Counted from the stretch's first letter, positions 27,295 through 38,044 are shown. The stretch is DNA of 64,000 nucleotides from Paludibacteraceae bacterium (GCA_024401565.1 JAKSKU010000003.1:26610-90609); one strand, 5' to 3'. Made by a program: numbers and translations. The notes: generated from the letters alone by a model not told the origin.

Positions 27295-27480
27295 TGCATA
27301 TTTATACTATTTGCATACATTTTGCATTAACATGCATTTAATAATATTTAACATTTTATATGTCGAAAAGCAGATTTTTTAACATGCTTTACCATTGAAG
27401 TTTATATCTTTGCATTGTTTTTTATGGCTAAATGTAGTTTTATGCATAAAAACAAAACGCAATGTATTGTTTACCTGCAT
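27295..27480 (+). promoter_or_regulatory. TGCAT-rich upstream region of the adhesin operon
   Basis: The 276-bp AT-rich stretch between the terminator and the adhesin gene holds TGCAT seven times (27295, 27312, 27323, 27333, 27411, 27443, 27476). A -7 box TATCTTTG lies at 27405-27412, giving a leader of about 110 nt. The clustered TGCAT motifs may be a binding site array; no regulator is identifiable. Confidence 0.45.
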
Positions 27481-27528
27481 TTTAACTGTTTTTAGTCATT
27501 TTTTAAAATAGACGTATACACTAAAATT

Positions 27529-30500
27529 ATGAAACATATCAACAATCCGTTCTACGGTTTGATTAAAAACAGTAAAAACATCGTCAAGAAGTCATGGCTG
27601 ACTCTTTTGGCAACATTGTGCTGTGGTCAAGTGTTTGCAGACATCACCGTTGTTTACCATTCAAATGATGGCGATGACAAAACGTTTTCTGACAACATCA
27701 CAGCAGAATCCGACTCTACTCTAATATCAGTAAGCACATCAGAATTTACAGTTCCCAGCTGTAAAGCCTTTTCTGCTTGGGCTATCGGCTCAGCTGATGC
27801 CACAGGTAAAGAGGCAGGAACTTCTATTGCAGATGAGTTAAGAAATTTAGAAGACGACGCGATTTTAGACGTATACGCCCAATGGACAGATGTCGAGCAG
27901 ACAGTCACTGTGTCGTATGTTGACGACAACGGAAATAAGATTGCTGAAGACGGTTCTTTTTCCGGTATAGTGGGAGAAGCAATTCCAGCTCCTGAATTTC
28001 CATTTTACAAAGCACAAGAAGTTCTTTCAAAGGTTGCTTGTGGCACAACAGAGGCGAGCATCGCATATGAGCTTACTCCTGTAAAGCCAACCAAAGTGGC
28101 TGATTTTAAATACGATGGAATCTCTCACGAACTGATAGTTGCAGGAGAGTCGTCAGCAGAAAAGCCTTTCCTATACAGTTTAGACAATGAGACATGGTCT
28201 AAAGACATACCGTCTGCAAAGAAAGCAGGCACACACACAGTATATTATAAAATCGACGGTGAATCGATAGAGGGCAGTCTGGAAATCACAATCGAGAAAA
28301 AAGTTCTATCTGTTCAATGGGGAGAAAAAGACACATTCATATATAATAGTCTAGAGCAACACCCAACTGCGACTCTGTCAAGCTATATTGATGGCGATAA
28401 TGTCTCTGTATCTGTCACTGGAGGCACTAACGCTAGCTCATACACATCTATCGCATCTCTAGAAGGTGACGACAAAGACAATTATATATTGTCAGACGCA
28501 ACAAAAAGTAAAGATTTCAAGATTGTAGCAGCAGAACCTGTCTTCGAGGCTCCTACAATCATAACAGGATTAAAATACACAAGCCAATATCAGGCCTTGG
28601 TTTCTGAGACACCTACAACATTAGGTTCTTTCCAATACAAGGTCAACAATGCAGAGTGGTCGAGCACAGCTCAAGGAAAAGACGTGGATACATATAGTAT
28701 CGCATACCTATTTACTCCTGAATCACCTAATTATAAGTCAGTAAGCGGCAACATTGGGTCCGTTTCAATCTCAAAAGCAGAAATTGTTCTTACTTGGACA
28801 GGAGATTCTTTCAATTACGACCAAACAGAGAAAAGTCCAATAGCAGAAATCGAAAGCGGAGTTAAAGGCGAAGATAATGTCACAGTTTCAGTAAGTGGTG
28901 CTAAAACAAATGTTGGTGGTCCATACACTGCAACAGCAACATTGGACGAACTATCCGCTAAGAATTATGAGATTTCAAATCCAACACATGATTTCAAAAT
29001 CAGCAAAAGCGAATATAGTGTCACTGAACCATCTCCTAACGACTTGACTTATTCGGGAGATCCACTAGTCTTGATCACAATTGGAAGTGCCACAATAGAT
29101 GGTAAATTCCTTTACAACATCGACAAAGGTGAATTATCCGCAACTATTCCTTCTGCTATAAACGCAGGCAATTATTCTGTTGGATATGTGTTTATTCCAA
29201 CTGACAATAATTACACAAGCACTGACACCGCTTATGTAAATGTCTCAATTAAGAAAGCAAACGTCAATTTGGTCAACCCAACTGCAAAAAGTGATTTAAC
29301 TTACACTGGCTCGCAGATTGATCTTCTTGAAGAATATAGTGTCAGCGAAGGAACTATAAGCTATAGTGTAAACGACGGAGATTGGAGTTCATCCGCTACT
29401 GGAATTAACGCTGGCCAATATAAAATTGCTTTCAAATTCACTCCAGACAGCAACCACAACGATGCGTCTATTGAAGATATGACTGTAGATATCGCAAAAG
29501 CTACAATCTCACCTACAATCAGCAGAGAGGGATGGACATATGGAGAAAATCCAAGTGAGTTTAAAGCAGTTGTAGGAAACAACGGAGCTGGAGAAGTCAC
29601 TTACACATATTACACTAATGAAGACTGTGGAAACGCAACCACATCAGCTAATGGAGCTACTGAAGAAGGAGAGGTTCCTTCATTCGCAGGCACATACTAC
29701 ATCAAAGCTGATATCGAAGCCACAACAAACTACGAGGCAGGTTCCGCAAAAGCAGCATTCACAATTGCTCAAAAAGAGATCACAATCGATTGGGGCAATA
29801 CAGAATTCACATATACTGGAGAATCTCAAAAGCCAACAGCTAAGGCAGTAGGTGTCATCAAGCCAGACACTGTGATTATAAACGTCACTGGAGCGCAGAC
29901 CAACGCTGGTAACTATTCAGCAAAAGCAACGTCATTCTCAGGAGAAAATTTCAACAACTATAAACTATCTGCAGACAGCACAATTTCATTCTCAATTGCA
30001 AAAGCAGACCCTAAGAATATCACAGCTCCAACTGCAAAGTCAATAATTTACAACGCCTCAAAACAAGCTTTGATTACTGCAGGTGGCGTCAATGGAGGAA
30101 AAATGCAGTATGCTATCGGCAACGGTGAGTATACAGACACTATTCCAATGGCTAGAAACGCTGGTTCTTACAACATCGTTTACAGAATTGTAGGAGACGA
30201 CAACCATAATGACGCAGATGGAGACACAATACATGTCACTATCGCCAAAAAAACTTTGGAAGTGTTATGGGGCGAAACAGAGTTCACATACAAGCCAGAG
30301 ACTCAGCAAAAGCCAACAGCGAGTGTGACTCCATTGAACGGAGACTCTGTTTTTGTAAATGTGACAGGAGCAGCAATCACTCTTGGAACATATGAAGCAA
30401 TTGCCACATTGATAGGAAAAGACAAAAATAACTACGACTTGACATCAGCCCAAGCATCAACAGAGTTCAAAATCGTAAGTGCTTTGGTAGAAAAGCCTGT

Positions 30501-33500
30501 AATCACTGATAGAGAATTCACTTACAATGGCCAATACCACACATTTGTAAGACCTAATCAGGGATACACCGTAAATGGCAAGCTAGGAGAAAAAGAACCA
30601 GGCAAATATATCGTGTCTATCGTCCCTAGTGAGGGTTTCGTATGGGTTGACAACACAAGAACTGCAATCAAAGACTCATTCCTTATCAAGAGAATAGCGT
30701 TGGATATTCCTGTTCCTGACCAGAATGAGTTCACTTACAACGCCACACTTCAGACATACGCAATTAAAGCGGACACTGCATACACTGTGTCTGGCAACCA
30801 GCAGACAAATGCCGGAGAGCACATCGTTACAGTTGCAATAAAAAACACAAATCATTTTCAGTGGAGAGACGGTTCTACAACAAACAAAACTTATAATTTC
30901 AATATTGCCAAAAAGATTGTTGCTGTGCCAACAGCAGCAGCCACAGAGTTTGTCTACGACGCCACAGAAAAAGATTTTGCTATACCAGCAAGCATCGACT
31001 ATGTTGTAGCAGATTCTAATGCCACTGGAACAAATGCTGGTGACTATATCAGAACTGTATCTCTTAACGACAAGTTCAACTATTTGTGGGAAGACAACAC
31101 AACAAGAGACACCTCATTCAAATTCACAATCAAACCTCAGACAGTCAAAAAGCCTGTGGTTACAGATAAAGAGTTTATTTACAATGGTAAACCTTATACA
31201 TTCGTTGTCCCTGCAGACACCGTTACGCCAGCAAGATACATTGTGAAAAAGAAAGTGTCATTTGCGACTCTCACAGGCACATATACCGACACATTGACAC
31301 TTGTAGACAAGCGTAACTTTGCATGGGAAGATGGCACAACAGACGACATACTAATTGACTTCAAGATTGGAGACGGTACGGTTGGCAAGCCTAATATCCC
31401 TACAACTCACACCTACACAGGAAGCGAGATTTCGTTTGTGCCAGAGAACAATGCATACAAGGTTATCAATGGAAGCGGAATAAATGTCGGCACTTACAAA
31501 GTAAAGGTTGTCCCTAACCCCGGATACAAGTGGGAAGACATCAAGACATCCGACACATTGTTCGCGACTGTCAAGATCAATGAGGCATTGGTAGATATAC
31601 CAAAAATCTCACCAAAACAATTCACTTACAACGGCAAATCTCAAGATTTCAAGATACCAGCAAATAAAGGGTATGAAATCACAGGATCAACTTCAGCTGT
31701 AGAGCCAGGCACTTACAAGGCCACTCTAACATTGGAGCCAAACTATTTGTGGAATGACAGCACATCGAAGGGAATTGATCTATATTTTACCATCAACAAA
31801 ATCTCTGTTCCAACACCAGCTCCAGACCCATCAACATTTGAATATACAGGAAAACCGCAGGAGTACATGTTGCTAGCACATTCAGCATGCAAGGTTAGCA
31901 ACCATATTCAGACAAACGCAGGCTCATATATTGTTAGTGTTTCTATCGACACTACCCACTATATGTGGGCTAACCCCAACGTACAAGGTGACGTCACATT
32001 CAATTTTGATATTGCTCCTGCAAAGGTGAACGAGCCATCTATATCTAAAACGTCATTCACTTATGATGGTCACGTTAAATCGTTCGACATAGCAACAAAC
32101 AGTCTATATGTTGTAAACCCTAAGAATTCGTCTGCAACAGCAGTCGGCACATATATAAGAACCGTATCTCTAGCGGATACGTTGAACTATGTTTGGAACG
32201 ACGCAACTAAATCTAAAGCAGATAAGACATTCACATTTGAAATCAAAGCTATCTTAATTGATGTGCCAACTGTGGAAAGAGAATACGAATACACAGGAAA
32301 GCCTATCACATTTGTGCCAGACAGTGTTGCATATACAGTGACTAACGGAACTAAGACTAATGCAGATTCGTATATAGTCACAATCGTTCCAAAGGTAGGA
32401 TATGCATGGAGAAAAAACAACGGTGCTTCTGATACAATAACAGTTCCTGTTGTGATCAAACCTGCCTATGTAGATAAACCTGTGATAAAGGACACTGCGT
32501 TCATCTACAATGGTCAGATTAAGGTGTTCGGCTTCAGCAAAAACATCGGATATACAATTTTCGGTGACACTGCAGCAACAGAACCAGGCAAGTATCACAC
32601 TAGAGTTTCGTTGAACGACAACTACATTTGGCATAATGAAGAAACAGACGACCAGCTATACAACTTTGAGATTCTTAAGATTGAAGTTCCTGTTCCTGCC
32701 GCTGATGCAAAAAGATTCGTCTACAACGGAGAGGAGCAAATCTACACAATCAAAGAAGACACTACAATCTATAGTGTCTCAGGAAATGCTCACACAAAAG
32801 CTGGCACATATACAGTGACAGCCGCTTTGAAGGACTCTCTTCACTATATTTGGGCAGACACAACAACAGACAACCAGACATACACTTTCGTGATTGCAAA
32901 AGCCAGTGTAGCAAATCCTACCGCAGTGCTTTCTACATTCATATTCGACGGAAAAGAGAAAGAGTTCAAAGTTGTAGAAAATGCCAACTACACTGTTGCA
33001 GACTCTAATGCCGTTGCGACACAAACAGGAACATACATCCGTACAGTGACTCTTAAGGATTCTACGAACTATTCTTGGGCAGACAAGACAACAGCACCTA
33101 AGTCTGTCACTTTTGTAATCGGAGACGGTACGCTTCTAATTCCAGAAGTGGCTCTTGAGTACACATATACAGGAGATACTATCATATTCGTTCCTAACGA
33201 TGGCGCATACACAGTGGAGAACGGAGCGAAAACAGAAGTTGGTAAATATAAGGTCACTGTCACTCCAAAACCAGGATACCGTTGGAGCGACAGCACAAAA
33301 ACAGCTAAGGTCTACAATGTAGTCATCAACCCAATCATGGTTGAAAAACCATCATTGACAACTGCGTACACATACAACTACAAGGCTATCGACTTCAAGA
33401 TTCCAGCTAACGACGCTTACGCTATCTCTGGAGAGACAAACGGTTTGGAAATCGGTTCTTATAAGGCATCTCTAACATTGAAGCCAAACTATATGTGGAC

Positions 33501-36237
33501 CGACAGCACTACCGCTAAGGTTGACTATCTATTCACAATCAACAAGAAGGTGATCTCTATTCCTCCTGCAGATACAACAGAGTACGTCTACAATGGAAGA
33601 CGTCAAACTTATTCAATTGCAAATAATCCAGACTACCATATCTTTGGTAATGTCCAGGCTTATGCAGGCACATACGACGTCACTTTGTTTTTGATTGACT
33701 CAGACCACACAATCTGGTCAGACTCAACTTCTATGATTAAAACATATAAATTTGAGATTGACAAAGCGAAGGTGTCTTACCCTACTGCAGTTCAGCCATC
33801 ATTTGTATATGATGGAGCGACAAAGTATTTCTCTATAACTGAGAACAAAGATTACGAAGTGCTTTCTTCAAATGCATCAGGTGTTGAAGTTGGAGAATAC
33901 ATTAGAACTATCGCTTTGAAAGATACCCTTAACTATACATGGATTGACGGTACAATATTGCCAAAGACTGTGAAATTCACAATCAGCAAGGGAACAATCG
34001 AAATTCCTGTAATAGAAAAGGAATTCACTTATAATGGAACACCTTTCACATTTGTATCTGATAATCCAGCATACACAGTGGAAAACGGCATGAAGACAGA
34101 TGCAGGCACATATACTGTGACTGTCACATTACATAACGGTTATGTTTGGGAAGACGCTACAACAGAGGTTAAGAGCTATAAGGTCACAATCAATCCTGCA
34201 AAGGTTGAAAAGCCAGCGCTACCTGAGACTAGCGTATTCACATATACAGGAACCGGATTGGGCACAGATGTCCCTGAGCACAATGGCTACACAATAAATG
34301 GTGTGACTAAAGCTGTTGAGCCTGGCATTTACAATTCGGAGATTGTTTTGGGAGTCAACTACATTTGGGCTGACAGCACAGTCGCTCCACTGACATCAAC
34401 ACTTGTAATCTACAAAGTATTGGTAGATGTACCGTCTGGCATCGACAGCACATTCCGTTACAATGGCAAGTCTCAGATCTACGCGATTCCAGACACCATC
34501 GACAGCTACACAGTCAGCGGACACCATCGTACAAATGCAGGTATGTACACCGTTTCTGCCGCTCTAAACGACACTGTTCACTACATGTGGAAAGACTCGA
34601 CAATTAAAAACAAGACATACTCTTTCAACATCGCAAGAGCTGTCGTAGAGATTCCGACTAGCGGAGTCGACTCATTTGTGTTCGACGGAAATCCTAAAGG
34701 ATTCGTTGTGGTGGTGAACGACACATTGAAAGACTCCATCTATGTTGTGAACGGACCGAAGTCGGCAATTGAGACAGGCATTTACGAGAATATTGTTGAG
34801 CTTACCGACACAATCAACTATTGGTGGGCCGACAGCACTTGGGCTAACAAACAGTTCCAATTCGTGATTTTGAAAAATGTCATTCCAGCAATCTCGCCTA
34901 AAACATTTGTGTATACAGGAAACCCTATTTCTTTGATCGACACATCTCTTGCTTATACAGTAGCAAACGGCGTACATGTTGATGCTGGCAGCTACAATGT
35001 GGAGGTGACTCCAAGATCAGGTTACTCATGGGCAGACGGAACAACAACAAGCAAAATTGTGACAACTACTATCACAAAGAAGCCAATTGCAGTGCCAGTA
35101 GTCGACACTACTACATTCATATACAGCGGTATGTTGAATACATTCACAGTACCGGTTGGCGATAGCTGTTCATACTATGGCGACTCTACAGCAATAGAGC
35201 CTGGAGAGTATCACATCTATGTCGTTCCTTCTAAAAACCACATCTGGAAAGACACTGTCAGCGACACTGTTCTTTACACATTCAATATAAAAAGAATTCC
35301 AGTGAATGTGCCTGCTGCTGATCCGAACATCTTCTATTTCAACAATAAGGAGCAGACATACGGCATCGCTTCAACAGCGTATTACACAGTAACTGGAAAT
35401 GTCCAGCAAAACGTAGGTTCCTACATGGTTACCGTCACTTTGAACGACCCGGTACACTACGAATGGACAGATGCGACAAATTCAGCAAAGAACTATCCGT
35501 TCTCAATCATCAACAAAGAGTTCAATATCGAAACTCTTGTTCAGTCGGAAGACGGTTCTTTGAATGTGACACCTGGTGGAACAGCCATCTTGGATCTTAA
35601 CATCGAAGGAGACGTATTCGGCTACTCTATCGAATGTCCTACATGTCCTGCATTGAACGATTCATTCACTGCTGTAAACTCAAAACTTGACAAAATTGAA
35701 ATCGATATTCCAGACACTATCGCACCAGGCAAATACGAATTGACTGTCAGCTTTGTTTCCGGAACTCTTGTCAAGAAACAGACTCTAGAGTTGACTATCA
35801 ACTACCCTGCATCTAATATCGTGGTATGTTGGTCTAATGTTCTTATGGTAGACAATAAAGCAGGCAAATTCCACTCATACCAGTGGTACAAGAACGACGA
35901 GTTGATTCCTAACGCTACAAGCCAATACTATCAGGACAAGTCTGGTTTGAACGGCTTCTACTATTGTGAGGTAGACGGTGGATTGATCATCGGACCTGCA
36001 TTCTTCGAAATGAACTCTCCTATCGTCATGAAAGCGAGAGTGGAAGGCAACGAAATCGTTGTAGATGTTATCGGCAAAATAAATACACAGATAACATTGA
36101 TGAACGTGAGCGGATTCCAATTCGCAAGCCAACCTGCAGGCAAGAATGTCAGATTTGAGATCGGACAACCAGGTATCTACATCTTGAATTTGGAAGGAAC
36201 AAAACAATCTGTTAAGGTTTGCGTTTCTGAACTATAG
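27529..36237 (+). CDS. Giant surface adhesin-like protein with 33 MBG-type modules and T9SS C-terminus
   Basis: 2902 residues. A signal peptide (residues ~1-37, ending QVFA) is followed by a 150-residue head with an InlB/MucBP-like stretch (TVTVSYVDDNGNKIAEDG). From residue ~186 to ~2664 there are about 33 modules of 68-85 residues related to MBG/YDG domains, with the pattern FxYNG...Y.V.G....AGxYxVxVxL.....Y.W.D.T....Y.F.I. Modules 1-10 are of two older types; modules 12-33 form repeated A-B-C-D blocks. The tail contains an Ig-like domain (YQWYKNDELIPNA) and a degenerate T9SS sorting domain (QPGIYILNLEGTKQSVKV). I infer a long cell-surface fibre. It is probably cotranscribed with the OmpA-family gene 59 bp downstream. 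No enzymatic motif is seen. Confidence 0.9.
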   Translation: MKHINNPFYGLIKNSKNIVKKSWLTLLATLCCGQVFADITVVYHSNDGDDKTFSDNITAESDSTLISVSTSEFTVPSCKAFSAWAIGSADATGKEAGTSIADELRNLEDDAILDVYAQWTDVEQTVTVSYVDDNGNKIAEDGSFSGIVGEAIPAPEFPFYKAQEVLSKVACGTTEASIAYELTPVKPTKVADFKYDGISHELIVAGESSAEKPFLYSLDNETWSKDIPSAKKAGTHTVYYKIDGESIEGSLEITIEKKVLSVQWGEKDTFIYNSLEQHPTATLSSYIDGDNVSVSVTGGTNASSYTSIASLEGDDKDNYILSDATKSKDFKIVAAEPVFEAPTIITGLKYTSQYQALVSETPTTLGSFQYKVNNAEWSSTAQGKDVDTYSIAYLFTPESPNYKSVSGNIGSVSISKAEIVLTWTGDSFNYDQTEKSPIAEIESGVKGEDNVTVSVSGAKTNVGGPYTATATLDELSAKNYEISNPTHDFKISKSEYSVTEPSPNDLTYSGDPLVLITIGSATIDGKFLYNIDKGELSATIPSAINAGNYSVGYVFIPTDNNYTSTDTAYVNVSIKKANVNLVNPTAKSDLTYTGSQIDLLEEYSVSEGTISYSVNDGDWSSSATGINAGQYKIAFKFTPDSNHNDASIEDMTVDIAKATISPTISREGWTYGENPSEFKAVVGNNGAGEVTYTYYTNEDCGNATTSANGATEEGEVPSFAGTYYIKADIEATTNYEAGSAKAAFTIAQKEITIDWGNTEFTYTGESQKPTAKAVGVIKPDTVIINVTGAQTNAGNYSAKATSFSGENFNNYKLSADSTISFSIAKADPKNITAPTAKSIIYNASKQALITAGGVNGGKMQYAIGNGEYTDTIPMARNAGSYNIVYRIVGDDNHNDADGDTIHVTIAKKTLEVLWGETEFTYKPETQQKPTASVTPLNGDSVFVNVTGAAITLGTYEAIATLIGKDKNNYDLTSAQASTEFKIVSALVEKPVITDREFTYNGQYHTFVRPNQGYTVNGKLGEKEPGKYIVSIVPSEGFVWVDNTRTAIKDSFLIKRIALDIPVPDQNEFTYNATLQTYAIKADTAYTVSGNQQTNAGEHIVTVAIKNTNHFQWRDGSTTNKTYNFNIAKKIVAVPTAAATEFVYDATEKDFAIPASIDYVVADSNATGTNAGDYIRTVSLNDKFNYLWEDNTTRDTSFKFTIKPQTVKKPVVTDKEFIYNGKPYTFVVPADTVTPARYIVKKKVSFATLTGTYTDTLTLVDKRNFAWEDGTTDDILIDFKIGDGTVGKPNIPTTHTYTGSEISFVPENNAYKVINGSGINVGTYKVKVVPNPGYKWEDIKTSDTLFATVKINEALVDIPKISPKQFTYNGKSQDFKIPANKGYEITGSTSAVEPGTYKATLTLEPNYLWNDSTSKGIDLYFTINKISVPTPAPDPSTFEYTGKPQEYMLLAHSACKVSNHIQTNAGSYIVSVSIDTTHYMWANPNVQGDVTFNFDIAPAKVNEPSISKTSFTYDGHVKSFDIATNSLYVVNPKNSSATAVGTYIRTVSLADTLNYVWNDATKSKADKTFTFEIKAILIDVPTVEREYEYTGKPITFVPDSVAYTVTNGTKTNADSYIVTIVPKVGYAWRKNNGASDTITVPVVIKPAYVDKPVIKDTAFIYNGQIKVFGFSKNIGYTIFGDTAATEPGKYHTRVSLNDNYIWHNEETDDQLYNFEILKIEVPVPAADAKRFVYNGEEQIYTIKEDTTIYSVSGNAHTKAGTYTVTAALKDSLHYIWADTTTDNQTYTFVIAKASVANPTAVLSTFIFDGKEKEFKVVENANYTVADSNAVATQTGTYIRTVTLKDSTNYSWADKTTAPKSVTFVIGDGTLLIPEVALEYTYTGDTIIFVPNDGAYTVENGAKTEVGKYKVTVTPKPGYRWSDSTKTAKVYNVVINPIMVEKPSLTTAYTYNYKAIDFKIPANDAYAISGETNGLEIGSYKASLTLKPNYMWTDSTTAKVDYLFTINKKVISIPPADTTEYVYNGRRQTYSIANNPDYHIFGNVQAYAGTYDVTLFLIDSDHTIWSDSTSMIKTYKFEIDKAKVSYPTAVQPSFVYDGATKYFSITENKDYEVLSSNASGVEVGEYIRTIALKDTLNYTWIDGTILPKTVKFTISKGTIEIPVIEKEFTYNGTPFTFVSDNPAYTVENGMKTDAGTYTVTVTLHNGYVWEDATTEVKSYKVTINPAKVEKPALPETSVFTYTGTGLGTDVPEHNGYTINGVTKAVEPGIYNSEIVLGVNYIWADSTVAPLTSTLVIYKVLVDVPSGIDSTFRYNGKSQIYAIPDTIDSYTVSGHHRTNAGMYTVSAALNDTVHYMWKDSTIKNKTYSFNIARAVVEIPTSGVDSFVFDGNPKGFVVVVNDTLKDSIYVVNGPKSAIETGIYENIVELTDTINYWWADSTWANKQFQFVILKNVIPAISPKTFVYTGNPISLIDTSLAYTVANGVHVDAGSYNVEVTPRSGYSWADGTTTSKIVTTTITKKPIAVPVVDTTTFIYSGMLNTFTVPVGDSCSYYGDSTAIEPGEYHIYVVPSKNHIWKDTVSDTVLYTFNIKRIPVNVPAADPNIFYFNNKEQTYGIASTAYYTVTGNVQQNVGSYMVTVTLNDPVHYEWTDATNSAKNYPFSIINKEFNIETLVQSEDGSLNVTPGGTAILDLNIEGDVFGYSIECPTCPALNDSFTAVNSKLDKIEIDIPDTIAPGKYELTVSFVSGTLVKKQTLELTINYPASNIVVCWSNVLMVDNKAGKFHSYQWYKNDELIPNATSQYYQDKSGLNGFYYCEVDGGLIIGPAFFEMNSPIVMKARVEGNEIVVDVIGKINTQITLMNVSGFQFASQPAGKNVRFEIGQPGIYILNLEGTKQSVKVCVSEL
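28084..35520 (+). repeat. MBG-type module array; A-B-C-D super-repeat from about 30700
   Basis: In-gene repeat of about 33 modules. A-type modules (VPxPAxDxxxFxYNGxxQxY) start at 30700, 31807, 32686, 33553, 34423 and 35302; the last four intervals are 879, 867, 870 and 879 bp. Between them B (YIRTVxLxDTLNYxW), C (AYTVxNGxKTxAGxYxVTV) and D (GYxIxGxTxAxEPGxY) modules recur in fixed order. The first block has an extra C-like module. Confidence 0.85.
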
Positions 36238-36245
36238 TCAAAATG

Positions 36246-36271
36246 CCGTCTTGCAGCAATCTGCAAGACGG
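36246..36271 (+). repeat. Perfect hairpin between adhesin and OmpA genes
   Basis: 11-bp arms CCGTCTTGCAG/CTGCAAGACGG with a 4-nt loop, starting 9 bp after the adhesin stop. No T-run follows, so it may be an RNA-processing or partial attenuation element setting the ratio of the two products. An in-frame ATG at 36243 lies in the hairpin and is not taken as the OmpA start. Confidence 0.75.
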
Positions 36272-36296
36272 ATCATATAACGAAAATTATAAACAA

Positions 36297-38021
36297 ATGA
36301 AACATCATATTCTCTCTCTTGCAATGCTGTTCGCATCTTGCGGATTGATGGCTCAGGAGAAACAGCAGGAGAATGCGCCAAAGGCATTTGTAAAGGTAGT
36401 GCCTCCGCCACTAATGGAGCAAGATAAGTATTTGAGTCTCTCTGCAGGTGGAGGTATCAGCACATTGAGATACGACCTTCCTATCGGAGAGTCTGAAATG
36501 GGTATGGGAGGCAGATTCAATATTGACTATAACATTTTCTTCTCTCGTGTTTGTGGTATCTCTTTTGGACTAGGAGGTTCGAAAATGAACTCTACTGTGT
36601 CTATTCTAGACGACACCAAATACAAGACATCCATATCTATTCCTGTCAAACGAGTTGGAGAGGAGACGGTAACTTCTATGGAAGCAGAGTGCTACACTGA
36701 GTTCTCCGGATGGAAAGAGGAGCAGAGTGCATTTGCTTTGGAGACTCCTGTCGGACTACTTCTTCGTGCTCCGATGGGCAATAAATGCTCCTTCCTTACC
36801 GGATTCGGATTGAAGCTAATGTATCCTTTGAAATCATCTTATAAAGTGATCGAGGGTACCACTACAAAATCTGCTTATATCAAGGATCTTAACGCGCCTA
36901 TTAACCCAGATCTTGTAGACTTCGGATTCACAAAAAACGAAGATGTGCACCCATCTGGTTCGTCAAAGACAAAATTCATATCTGCTGGTGTTTATGTCGA
37001 CGTGAACCTTGTGCACAGATTGAAAAACACTGATTTGTTCTACGGTCTGTACGCTGATCTTGGTTTTTCTGGAATCGGAAAGAAAGACAAAGCACTTTCT
37101 AGCTCTGAAGAGTATAATGGAATCATTGCGTCAGACGCATTGGAAAAAGCAGCTCCATTTGCCGCAGGTTTCAAAATTGGTATAAAGATCCCATGTCCTA
37201 AGTTGAAGGATGAGGATAGAGACGGTGTGATCGACAAACTTGACCTATGTCCTAACACACCAATCGGTCTGCCAGTCGACACATGTGGATGTCCTCTTGA
37301 CACTGACGGTGATGGCGTCTACGACTATCTTGACCGTTGTGGAGGAACACCAAAAGGTGTACTTGTCGACACATGCGGATGTCCACTCGACTCTGACGGC
37401 GACGGCATTCCAGACCATCTAGACAAGTGTCCTTACACTCCTAAAAACACTCCTGTTGACAATCACGGATGTCCATTCGACTCTGATAAAGATGGTGTTT
37501 CCGACTATATGGACAAATGTCCTGACACTCCAGAGGGAGTTAAGGTCGACCAAAACGGATGTCCTCTTGACACTGACGGTGACGGTGTTCCTGACTACAT
37601 GGACAAGTGTCCGACAATCCCAGGATCTATCGACAATCAGGGTTGTCCAGAAGTATCTGAAAAAGCGAGAAGAGCATTCCGTCAGGCTGTTCATGGCATC
37701 GAGTTTGAGCCTGGAACATCTGTATTGATCAGATCATCTTGCTCTTACATCGACAAGATAGTTTCAATCATGAAGGAATACCCAAGCTATCGTTTGGTAG
37801 TCAGCGGACATACTGACGCAGGTGGTAGCGCTGCCGTAAACTTCAAGGTTTCTAAACGCAGAGCTATGGCAGTTGTCGACTATATGGTTGAGCACGGTAT
37901 ATATCCATCACGTTTGAAGAGTTTCGGACATGGTGGAACACAGCCAATCGCAGACAACAAATCTGAGGCTGGAAGAAAGCTTAACAATCGTATCGAGTTC
38001 AAGGTTGAGTTTGATCAGTAA
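36297..38021 (+). CDS. OmpA-family outer-membrane protein with thrombospondin type 3 repeats
   Basis: 574 residues from ATG 36297, which gives a clean signal peptide (MKHHILSLAMLFASCGLMAQ). Residues ~45-310 look like an outer-membrane beta-barrel (alternating aromatic strands, short turns). Residues ~325-465 hold five calcium-binding thrombospondin-3 repeats (pattern DTDGDGVYDYLDRC...CGCPLDSDGDG). The last ~120 residues form an OmpA peptidoglycan-binding domain, with VSGHTDAGGSAAVNFKVSKR and RLKSFGHGGTQP as the key motifs. It probably anchors the outer membrane to the wall. Being immediately downstream of the adhesin, it may be its assembly or anchoring partner; that is inference. A strong terminator follows. 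Confidence 0.93.
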   Translation: MKHHILSLAMLFASCGLMAQEKQQENAPKAFVKVVPPPLMEQDKYLSLSAGGGISTLRYDLPIGESEMGMGGRFNIDYNIFFSRVCGISFGLGGSKMNSTVSILDDTKYKTSISIPVKRVGEETVTSMEAECYTEFSGWKEEQSAFALETPVGLLLRAPMGNKCSFLTGFGLKLMYPLKSSYKVIEGTTTKSAYIKDLNAPINPDLVDFGFTKNEDVHPSGSSKTKFISAGVYVDVNLVHRLKNTDLFYGLYADLGFSGIGKKDKALSSSEEYNGIIASDALEKAAPFAAGFKIGIKIPCPKLKDEDRDGVIDKLDLCPNTPIGLPVDTCGCPLDTDGDGVYDYLDRCGGTPKGVLVDTCGCPLDSDGDGIPDHLDKCPYTPKNTPVDNHGCPFDSDKDGVSDYMDKCPDTPEGVKVDQNGCPLDTDGDGVPDYMDKCPTIPGSIDNQGCPEVSEKARRAFRQAVHGIEFEPGTSVLIRSSCSYIDKIVSIMKEYPSYRLVVSGHTDAGGSAAVNFKVSKRRAMAVVDYMVEHGIYPSRLKSFGHGGTQPIADNKSEAGRKLNNRIEFKVEFDQ

Positions 38022-38044
38022 CACAAGTAAACTCATAAAATCAC

